DNA of 64,000 nt, from positions 62,001 to 126,000 of the forward strand of contig NW_026516273.1 of NCBI RefSeq assembly GCF_025602895.1, given 5' to 3'. The notes beneath the pieces were generated by a model that saw nothing but the letters and a program-made list of their open reading frames with translations, ran no database searches and was not told where the DNA came from. A program made the translations under genes and the position numbers. Below are positions 9,090-17,453 of this stretch, one piece after another (positions within the stretch are counted from its first letter, which is position 1; each line of letters opens with the position of its first letter). Source of the stretch: Polychytrium aggregatum (Eukaryota; Chytridiomycota; Chytridiomycetes; Polychytriales).

Positions 9090-9689
9090 AGGACCAACCT
9101 GAAGGGGTTACAGACAACACAAACACACAGATGGGGGGGAACCACAGCAACACCAATGCGGGCTTCGCTTGCTGCTCGCTCGAACGACAACCACCAGACT
9201 TCCATAGATGGAAAACGGGAAGCGGAGCATCGCCTGGCTGCGCTGGATACCTGGACACAGCAAGAGCCGACGAACGCCGGCGAGAAGCATGGTCTCGCCA
9301 TACCACTGCAGGATACCCACAAGCCTGTAGCGATCACAGAGACAACGCAAAACCCAGCCCCTGCATCGAACTACCCAAAACGCGAGTCTCGCCACCCGCG
9401 CATTGCGACCCGGCGATATCATCAACCACCCAATACACGAGATCCATCCCGGTCAAGCCGAGCGGGCCCAAAAAAAACGACGAAAACACCCGACCCACCA
9501 TACCACCGACCCCAACGAACACCCCAGATATCCCAGATAGCCAATAGAACGACAGATACGTAATTGACCACACTGCGCACCCGAAAACCAAGCCACACCA
9601 CCGTCTCCCTCAGCAACATAAAAGCAGCAGCATCCCCGCCTCCATCAGCAAACCCACTCTCACCCGAAGAACACCGCCTACCCCGACGA
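9090..9689. other. Gene-free stretch right of the foldback element
   Basis: No gene supported. On the minus strand 9383-9450 holds GGGTGGTTG, CGGGTCG and GGTGGCGAGACTCG in the same order as in the tRNA-like core at 8560-8660, without the B box. That may be a decayed copy of the same repeat. Composition becomes C-rich on the plus strand towards 9600. Confidence 0.4.
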
Positions 9690-9835
9690 CACCCAAGTAC
9701 CCCAAGTACCCCAAATACCCCGACGACACCCAAGTACCCCAAGTACCCCAAGTACCCCAAGTACCCCGACGACACCCAAGTACCCCAAATACCCCAAGTA
9801 CTCCAATTCCCACGACTACCCCGACTACTCCCAAG
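9690..9835 (+). repeat. Minisatellite of CCCCAAGTA and CCCCGACGACACC units
   Basis: Many tandem copies of the 9-base unit CCCCAAGTA are punctuated by CCCCGACGACACC. The array is strongly C-rich on the plus strand and G-rich on the minus strand. Apparent Pro/Lys/Tyr-rich open frames here are by-products of the repeat. Confidence 0.9.
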
Positions 9836-9889
9836 TACCCCACCAAACCCCGACTTCCACGCCCAACCCGCCCACCCCGCCCCTCACAA

Positions 9890-9911
9890 CCCTAACCTAA
9901 CCTAACCTAAA
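9890..9911 (+). repeat. Telomere-like CCTAA tandem tract
   Basis: CCCTAACCTAACCTAACCTAA lies here, followed within 30 bases by degenerate AACCTATGTTAACCTAA. It resembles a fungal telomere repeat (TTAGG-type) but is short and internal. It is either an interstitial telomeric seed or chance within a C-rich repeat block. Confidence 0.6.
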
Positions 9912-10060
9912 ACCTATGTTAACCTAATCCCGCCCCCAATACCCCGACTACCCCAACTATTACAATGACACCAATAAAGCCCAACTACCCCAACTACAAC
10001 GAATTCACCAAATATAACTACTATAACAGATACACCATATCCTACAACCACCCCCATAGC

Positions 10061-10155
10061 TTACGACTACCCCGACCCCTACGACTACCCCATTCCCTAC
10101 GACTACCCCAACCCATACGACTACCCCAACCCATACGACTACCCCGACTACCCCG
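10061..10155 (+). repeat. C-rich tandem repeat, TACGACTACCCC units
   Basis: Units of about 18 bases built on TACGACTACCCCAACCCA repeat imperfectly about five times. Together with 9690-9911 this makes an almost purely pyrimidine/A-rich plus strand. Confidence 0.8.
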
Positions 10156-10198
10156 TCTTCCCTTAGGTTACGCCATACCCTCCGACTACCCCTACCCC

Positions 10199-10497
10199 GC
10201 CAACCCTACCGTCCTCTGCGCCCCCTCCCCTCGTCTACCCCTACCCCTCCTCTTCCTTTAGGTTAGCTATCTATACCGTTTTCCCCATCTCTATCATCCC
10301 CACAAAAACGGTATAGTTACCGATATACCCCTATACTCGGTGGTATACCCCGTCTTCTGTTAGGTTACGCCAACCCTACCGTCCTCTGCGCCCCCTCCTC
10401 TCGTCTACCCCCTCTTCCACTAGGTTAACCAGCTATACCGTTTCCGTCGTCTTCCCCTTCCTCAAAAACGGTATAGTTACCGATATACCCCTATACT
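10199..10497 (+). repeat. Two tandem units with internal CTATACCGTTT hairpins
   Basis: Unit 1 (about 10199-10338) and unit 2 (about 10369-10497) both start GCCAACCCTACCGTCCTCTG and both end in ACCGATATACCCCTATAC. Each holds an inverted repeat, CTATACCGTTT and AAACGGTATAG (10271-10282 with 10305-10316; 10433-10443 with 10466-10476). The hairpin arms are conserved while the loops differ. No coding potential seen. Confidence 0.85.
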
Positions 10498-10510
10498 ACT
10501 TGGTGGGCAC

Positions 10511-10993
10511 GGCACGGCATGAAAATGAGGGAAAGAAAAGAAAAAAGCAGGAGGCAGTCCAAACAATCGGCCACAGGATCAAACCCGGGCATGGACAGGT
10601 GTGCGCCTGGATGAACAAAGATGAGGAAGAGTGGACGGAAGAACCACATGATTGAGGAAGGGGGAAGAAGATGAGAATTGGAAGAAAATAGCAAACTGAA
10701 ATCGTGAAAGGGGCAAAAGTCATGGTGTTTTCGATGGGCAGGTACGACGATGTATGTGAGGGATGCATTGTCCGCAAAAGAGCACATTCCCTCGGCCCAA
10801 CTTGGCAACTCGGCCCAACTCGGCCAAACTCGGCCAAACTCGGCCCAGCTCGACCACAGTTCAGCTCCTTTCCACAACCATCCACTACAGCAGCCGACGA
10901 TGCACAGCTGACAACATTGCCATGAGTCTCTGCAGTAAACCTTCATAACCTGTTGGAGAGCACTAAGACAAACAAGCCAAACACACTAATACA

Positions 10994-11028
<35 letters not shown>

Positions 11029-11125
11029 TCACAACACCTGTCCGGGCAGCCGATCTCACATGGCGGCTAGCTCCGGGTTCCACTTGCACATTTCAGAGAA
11101 GCGTAGCCGACTGGGGCGGTGGGAT
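10511..11125. other. Gene-free spacer with simple repeats, 3' of the desaturase
   Basis: No gene supported. It contains CGGCCAAACT-type 10-base repeats (about 10795-10855) and an (ACGC)n microsatellite (10991-11028). This is the boundary between the repeat-rich left part and the core genes, and it holds the 3' flank of the minus-strand desaturase. Confidence 0.5.
10991..11028. repeat. (ACGC)n microsatellite
   Basis: About nine uninterrupted ACGC tetramers, about 100 bases beyond the desaturase stop codon. Confidence 0.95.
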
Positions 11126-14026
11126 TTACTTGTCCTTGTCGCCCTCGCCCGAGATGATCCCCTCGTGGCTATCGATCTTGCCGACGGCGAGCATCTTGAG
11201 ATAGGTGCGAGCGCTCAGGGTGTGGTTGTTGAGGATGCCGTAGAAGGCCTTGGTGGCATCCTTGCCGATCTGGGCGTCGATCAGCTTGGCGCCTCCGGGG
11301 TGGCGCTCCTTGAAATCTCGCACGTCCAAAATGATGTCGTCGATGATGATCCACTCGGCCTTCTTCAGCTGCACCATGTCGTTGAACTGTTGCGGGGTGT
11401 AGCTCTTGAGCGACGCCGTCTCAGGGCCCCAGGTCACCTGCTCGCGGTATTCAGCCACCTTCTTCTCGGCGGTCAGAATCTTGGCTGTGGCGTCGGAATC
11501 ACCACAACACCAGTGGAGGGGGGGGCGATTGAAGCAATCGAGAGCAGCCACGACGGGACACAGGGGACGCAGAGGGATGTGGTGAGTGGCAGAATGAGAA
11601 TACGACGATTTCGATAGAACTTGTGCAGATCAGAGCATCTGCAAACGTACCCTTGATGATTTCATTATCAGGCGTAATTCGCAGATCCCAGGCCAGGCCG
11701 AGCTTAGAAGAGCCCCAGATGAGCCACTTGGTCGGGTCCCACTCGTGGGGCAGAACACCGTTACGGTAGTCGTTGGGGAATTCGTGGTGCTATCGACGGA
11801 GGCGATGGACGTCGCACAGGTCAGACTCGGGGGTGCAGCAACCATACAAGCGCTGGCGGGGATGTAGGAGACGGATCAAGTAACAGCGGGTCGCGGAAGC
11901 AGCATCAGGCACCAAATGCGAGGTCGAAGGAAGCACTCACAAAGTTGTGGTAGCCCTCGCCATTCGTGATGATGGCGAGGAGAAGGTTGCCGCGGGCAGT
12001 CATCTCATCCGAGTACTCCTGGTCGCCGATGTAATGGGCCAGACTGTTGATGCAGAAGGTGACATGCCAGATGAGGATGCGGGCGATGAAGCCACAGTAG
12101 AGGAATGCACCGACTGTCGTGGTGGGACGTTGTGATCATGTGTTGAGGACGCCGTGATGTGAGGATCATGGGGCCACCATCATGAAGATATGGGTCGGAA
12201 GGCAGCAGATGGATGGGCGGCGTTAGAGTCAAATACAGTCGACGCGGGAAGGACGGGAGCAGCGATTGACAGAGTGGATTGCAGGCACATGAAGAGCATG
12301 GCCTCCGTCTGGCGAGCGAGGGGTGCGGGGGTGCGGGGGTGCAGATGTGGGAGCGCCGCGGCGACATGTGAAAGCCCCTTCGGGAAAACCGCATCGCAGA
12401 GGTCCGGTCGCAAGCACGCTCGCTGGCCGAGCGACAGAGCGACACAGCGACGGACGATGACGACGCCGGTCGCGCTCGATACACAGTCTCGTGCAGTCCC
12501 ATGCAAGCAACTGTACACGCCATCCAGACAGGCAATCCATCCAGACAGGCTATCCATCCAGACAGGATGGCTATCCATACAGACAAACAAGCAAGCAAGC
12601 AAGCAAGCGGGCAAGCGGGCAAGCGGGCAACAGCACTTACGAGCTTCGCCCCACAAGGCGCCGATGAGGGTTGGGATGCCGAAGCCGCAGGCAAAGGCAA
12701 GCGGCACAAAGTACTTGTGCTGGAAAACAACCACTGCAGTCGATTGGACAGCAAAGGTCAGAAGCAGAAGCAGAAGCAGCATCATCCTGTCGTCCCGGCT
12801 TCGCCCGTCCGCGTTCCACAGCGCCTGATTATCATGCATCCGGGCGTTGCCCTCATCCTGCCGCCTGTCCAGGCGTCCCGACTCGCAATCCACTGCCAGA
12901 CTCTCCGGCTCATCCAGACAACGACTGGCGCGACAAGGATCGGCCCCGGATTGACGACGAGGATACAAGCGGCGTCCGCAAAGGGCAACGCACGCCACGG
13001 TTGCATTTGAAATGCATTTTGCCGCCAGCAACAGGGACGGGAGGACTCACCGGGATCGCTGTTGAGATCCTCCTGCTCAATGTACTTCATGCGAGGATAG
13101 AAGGGCTTCTCAAAGATCCAGCCGATGTGGGAGAACCAGAGGCCTTTCTTGGCATCATATGGATCGTGGTCCGTATCGGTGTATCTGGTATCGCGGGCGA
13201 GAGAGAGCATGGCGATGATGCGATGAGCACGAAGCTCGATTCACGAGGACGGCTCCCCGTCCACCAGGAAGCAGTACACCCGCCGAGACATACAGCGCTG
13301 TGGAGAAGAGCGCCTTCTGGCTCTGGGGAGATTGCCGACCAGATACAGACTCACCTATGATGCAGGCGGTGTCGCAGGACCCACCACTTTGCGCTGCCCT
13401 GGAAGCCCATAGTACCCATCAGCGCCAGCATGACCTTGAGAGGGAAGCTGGCCTTGAACGCTCGGTGGCTCCACAGTCGATGGTAGCCCATGGTGATGCT
13501 GGTGGATCGGAGGAATCACAGCGGGTGTGCGGCATCGATCGTTGCGGCGACGCAGAGATCCCAAGCAACATCATGCCAGGGGACCAAGGGGTAAAGAGAG
13601 CGATGAGTGGATGGTGATGGGGTGGATGATGACGACGGTAACAGCGCAGGGGGATATGCAGACGATGCAAGCGATTCTAATGATGCAGATGACGGAATGA
13701 TACGGGGGTGGACGCAAACGGCAGCCCGATGACGGCTCGGATGGAAGTTCAGATGGCGGTCCGATGCAGCAACAGCCACGCACGGACAGCATCGCAGGCG
13801 CCGATGGTGCATCCTGTCGGTCGCGTCTATCCACTCTACTCGATGCAGGGAAATGTGGTACCTACCCCAGAGTAGCCAGCTGCCAGCAGATGTAGGTCAG
13901 CCACTGAACTTTGTAGGAGACCGGGTAGTAGAGGAAGGCGTAGATGGCGACCAGGTGGGCCAGCAGCACAAAGATGCCGTTGATCCACCAGGTCTCGTTC
14001 TTCTGCTCGGAAGACGGAACCGACAT
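11126..14026 (-). CDS. OLE1: Acyl-CoA delta-9 desaturase fused to cytochrome b5 (OLE1 type)
   Basis: Seven exons join in phase: 13866-14026, 13355-13498, 13051-13184, 12641-12733, 11941-12113, 11651-11789, 11126-11484, giving 400 residues (MSVPSSEQKNETWW start). The enzyme puts a cis double bond at carbon 9 of palmitoyl- and stearoyl-CoA in the ER membrane. The three His boxes are present: HRLWSH (60-65), HRLHH (97-101, followed by RYTDTDHDPY) and HNFHH (233-237, in GEGYHNF/HHEFPNDYRNG). Hydrophobic spans flank them. A C-terminal cytochrome b5 domain carries the haem motif HPGG (343-346), the layout of yeast Ole1, in which the fused b5 supplies electrons. It diverges from the gene at 14782. 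One intron (12114-12640) holds a minisatellite. Confidence 0.96.
12520..12629. repeat. Minisatellite inside a desaturase intron
   Basis: CCATCCAGACAGG units repeat at about 18-base spacing, followed by (AAGC)n and GCAAGCGG repeats. The array sits wholly in the 527-base intron between desaturase exons 4 and 5. Confidence 0.85.
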
Positions 14027-14781
14027 GGCAAAGATAGGCGGGGGGGTGGAGAAGGACGTCACAGGCTCGAGGACGGGCTCAAGGACAGGACAGGGCGATG
14101 GGAGACCGGGCGATGGAGGGAAGAGACAGCGGCCGCCCAGGGAAGCCAAGATGGGGCTGGGCGCTGGGTGTTCGTGGCTGGCTGGCTGGCTGGATTCGTT
14201 GGATGACTGGATTGTTGGATTGTTGGATGGACGGACTGGCTCATTGGATGGCTCATCGGATGGCTCATCGGATGGCTCACTGAACAGCTCACTGACGCAC
14301 TTCAGACTTTGGGGTCCTGCGAGGCCGAGAGCGCGTCTCGGCACGCGAGAGCCGCGCGAGACCCTTCTCGCCGTCGGCGCTGTGTGTGTGTGTCGCCTCT
14401 GATTGCACTGTCGCACTGTGTTACACGCTCGTGCTCTGTGCGACTGTGCCGTGCCTGTGCGCAGCCCCTTGCCCGCTCATTCGCCGTCATCGTCGCGCGC
14501 CCATTGGCTGCCGCACCCATCCAGCCGGATCGAGTGCGGCTGCTTGCGCGCCCAACAAACCGCGCGCGCCTCATTTCCCACAGCCATTTCCCACGTCAAC
14601 CACATTGCCGTCGTTTTGTATTCCATCAGCTTGGTGCTGCTCCTGGCTTGCCATCGCTTCCATCCTCGGCTTCATCCCCATTTCCATCTCTCCCTCCATC
14701 TCCACTTTCTTTCCACTTTCATCCTCGCTTTCCAGCGCCTCGTCTCCAAGCCCAAACTCCACGCGTATCTCGGCGCCGTTC
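14027..14781. other. Divergent intergenic region: desaturase and membrane protein promoters
   Basis: Shared upstream region of two divergent genes. It has GCTGG repeats (14165-14190) and GGATGGCTCATC repeats (about 14200-14285) near the desaturase side, and pyrimidine-rich sequence before the plus-strand start. No gene or recognisable operator seen. Confidence 0.5.
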
Positions 14782-16995
14782 ATGGATTCAGAGCGGAGCA
14801 CCCTCCCGGACCACATGGTCTTTGTTCGCACCGATACCTACCCCATCATCGAGCGCTACAACACCTACTCGTCTCGGTCCACGCTGCAGCACCGCGAAAC
14901 CCCTCCCTCGGCCAGTCAAGTGATCTCGGCTCCTATCGGCCACCCCGCCTTCATGCACTCCCATATCCCTTCCCACGATATCGCGGCTATGCCCTGGCCC
15001 ATGATCTCTGCCGACTCGTCCCAGGCCCTCTCCAGTCCAGCGCCCACGTATGCTCTCTACCCTCCTGCACACGGACCACATGGCCCCGCACATGGCCCCG
15101 GTTTCGCACCAGTCTACACCGACGAAATCAGCCCCCTCAGTCCGATCGCCTCACAGTCTCCCACGAGCGCCGCCCTGCCAAGTGACGCTGAGGTCAGCGG
15201 CATGCAGCCTGCCCAGCGACCGCTCTTCTCCCTGTGGCCTCTGCGTATCCTGGCAAGTCGCCTCTGCTTTCCTACGGTCGATCACATCCACGATGGGCTC
15301 ACTTGGCCGTCCATGTTCCCCTTCCGGATCGCCGACCCTGCTGCCCCTCCTCCGGGCTCGTCCTCCACAATCGCACTCTCGTCCCCACGGCCCCTCGTTC
15401 TGCAGCGCCTCAAGGACAGCCCCTTCATCACCGTCCTGATGGCTTCGTACGTGGGTCTGCGCTGTGGCATGATCCTGAGAAGCGACGCCCTCTTCCAGTT
15501 CAACACTCTGCTCCAGTTCATCATGGTGATGGTACCCTCGTACATCGTCTTCACTGTCGCCGTCTACGAACACGATCTGCTCTACGCCGAGGACTGCTAT
15601 GGATACATAATTTTCAACATCCTGCGGATCATGCTCGCCTTTGGTCTCGCCCAAACCGCCCCAGCCTTCAGCAACACCGTCGACTCGAGCTGGAAGGTCT
15701 ATCTGATCTTTGTGGTGCTCCTCAAGGGGCTTGTGGTGATCTCATTTATATTCACCATGCTTCGGTACAGGTCCCACAGCCGCCCGCTCCTCGTCCGGGG
15801 TCTGTCGGTGCTCCTTCCTGTCGTGGGCTGGATCACATGTCTCTTCTTTGACCAGCCAAGCCAGTACTGGGTCAGAGAGATTCTGTGGCTTGTCACCTGC
15901 GGCTTTGAGATTGTCCTCAACATGGCACACAGCTGCTTCTCGAGCCCAACTGACTCTGTGTCCACCGCAAAGCTGGTTGATCCGCCCGTCGGCATAGAGT
16001 CGCTTCCGCCCTCCGAGGCTCTCGATGTCCCCGGTGCTGCTCAACCGCCGCCAACATCAAACCCGCGATCCCGATATCTCATCCTGGACTGGAATCACAT
16101 CAACCACTCTGTCAAGCTCACCACGCAGATCATTCTGTTGCTCGGCATCGTTGGGCTCTTCCCGATCAACTCTGACCTGACGTGGGAGCAGATCGGATCC
16201 TCTCTGCCGTCCTTCAACCTGACTCAGTACCTTTACTCGTGTTCTGGGGTACTGATCTTGATCTGTCTCGAGCGGCTTGTTCACAATGGCCCAAACCACA
16301 ACCTCATACTTCAGTGGACGCCGAACCCTTTGGGCTCGTTCCTTCGCGACGATATGGGTCGGACCCTCACCATGGACCCTGGTTCAGCGCAGTTTCCGCT
16401 GGGCCTGGTCGACTCGCAAGCAGTCGAGCAGCACCATCTCCGCATCAATCGCTGTCACGCCTTGCTCTATTGGGTCTATTTGCCGCACCAAGGGGCGTTG
16501 ATCTGCCTCGTCTGCTATCTGCAAATATGTGTCCAGTTCATGAACAATGCTGCATTCCCACCGCCGATCAAGCCCAGTGGCTCTCCTGGCTCTATTACCC
16601 TCGACGGCGGCGCATCAGCCCTGCCGTCGCCAACAACCTCGCCGTCATCGAGCCTACAAACACCATCCTCTGCAACGACTAGCTCGCCACAGTCACTCCT
16701 CATCAGCAGCTTCATCGTCTTTGCAATCGCCACGGCCCTCATCAACATCTTGCACCACCATATCATCCACCACTCCCACCACCGACACGCCCCAAGTGAG
16801 CAGAAGCAACTCCGCTGGTGGGTCGGCATCAAGAGCGTCATGTCCATCGCCGCGGCATTTGCGATGTTGCTCGTTGAAATCTTTGGTGGCACAAGCTTGC
16901 AGACCACAGTGGTATCGCTGATGGTGGTGATGCTGGTGTACATGGTCGGAGAGGAGGGAATGAGGATGATCATGTTTGGCAGTCGCGACATTTGA
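14782..16995 (+). CDS. Polytopic membrane protein, function unknown (possibly LtrA-like)
   Basis: Intronless; 737 residues from MDSERSTLPDHMVF. The first about 190 residues are Ser/Pro-rich and probably cytosolic. About twelve hydrophobic segments follow, for example FIMVMVPSYIVFTVAV, VYLIFVVLLKGLVVISFIF, YLYSCSGVLILICLERLV and SSFIVFAIATALINIL, with a polar Ser/Thr loop before the last three. Length and segment number recall fungal low-temperature-requirement A (LtrA)-type proteins, and LYWVYLPHQ resembles a conserved piece of them, but I cannot confirm the family. The frame is open upstream to 14386. I prefer the 14782 start because the upstream part is low-complexity and reads like promoter sequence. 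Confidence 0.7.
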   Translation: MDSERSTLPDHMVFVRTDTYPIIERYNTYSSRSTLQHRETPPSASQVISAPIGHPAFMHSHIPSHDIAAMPWPMISADSSQALSSPAPTYALYPPAHGPHGPAHGPGFAPVYTDEISPLSPIASQSPTSAALPSDAEVSGMQPAQRPLFSLWPLRILASRLCFPTVDHIHDGLTWPSMFPFRIADPAAPPPGSSSTIALSSPRPLVLQRLKDSPFITVLMASYVGLRCGMILRSDALFQFNTLLQFIMVMVPSYIVFTVAVYEHDLLYAEDCYGYIIFNILRIMLAFGLAQTAPAFSNTVDSSWKVYLIFVVLLKGLVVISFIFTMLRYRSHSRPLLVRGLSVLLPVVGWITCLFFDQPSQYWVREILWLVTCGFEIVLNMAHSCFSSPTDSVSTAKLVDPPVGIESLPPSEALDVPGAAQPPPTSNPRSRYLILDWNHINHSVKLTTQIILLLGIVGLFPINSDLTWEQIGSSLPSFNLTQYLYSCSGVLILICLERLVHNGPNHNLILQWTPNPLGSFLRDDMGRTLTMDPGSAQFPLGLVDSQAVEQHHLRINRCHALLYWVYLPHQGALICLVCYLQICVQFMNNAAFPPPIKPSGSPGSITLDGGASALPSPTTSPSSSLQTPSSATTSSPQSLLISSFIVFAIATALINILHHHIIHHSHHRHAPSEQKQLRWWVGIKSVMSIAAAFAMLLVEIFGGTSLQTTVVSLMVVMLVYMVGEEGMRMIMFGSRDI

Positions 16996-17453
16996 ACCTC
17001 GTGAGCACGGCGGACAGCGTGACGCTGACCAACACTCGAAAGACATGGTCACCGCAGCTGTTGGATGGTATTTACGATATGCATTATGGCAGCGATGAAT
17101 GCTCTCTCTCTCTCAGCCGGTGCGATCCAAGACAGAACAATGTGATTTGCTTTTGTTGGCGCTGCAAGCGCATTTGTGCAGCCCTTGGAGCCAGTCCATG
17201 TCTGTCACAGCAACGCCCGTCCCGAGTGTGCTTGTTTTGAATTCAATGGGCCATCCATGCGACGACTGAAATACAAGCCTGCTCCTTCAAGAGCATCCGT
17301 CCTTTCCTCCGGTCTTGACTAGGTTGAGTCTCACACGGTTCTTCGTCCACGAGTGTGCTCTCTCAGGCTCATCGATACTCCCACTCGCCGGACGCACACG
17401 CACACGCACATGCACATGCATAAACCACGACCACACACATTACAATGCCGCAC
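16996..17453. other. Convergent intergenic region
   Basis: It lies between the 3' ends of the membrane protein gene and the CH-domain gene. Only simple CACACG/CATGCA repeats (about 17395-17420) are seen. No gene. Confidence 0.5.

Noticed and set aside
9564-9905. Pro/Lys/Tyr-rich open frame
   Set aside because: It is generated by the CCCCAAGTA minisatellite and has no independent support.
14386-14781. N-terminal extension of the membrane protein frame
   Set aside because: Cys/Ser/Pro-rich sequence that looks like promoter and leader; the downstream ATG at 14782 begins a normal protein.
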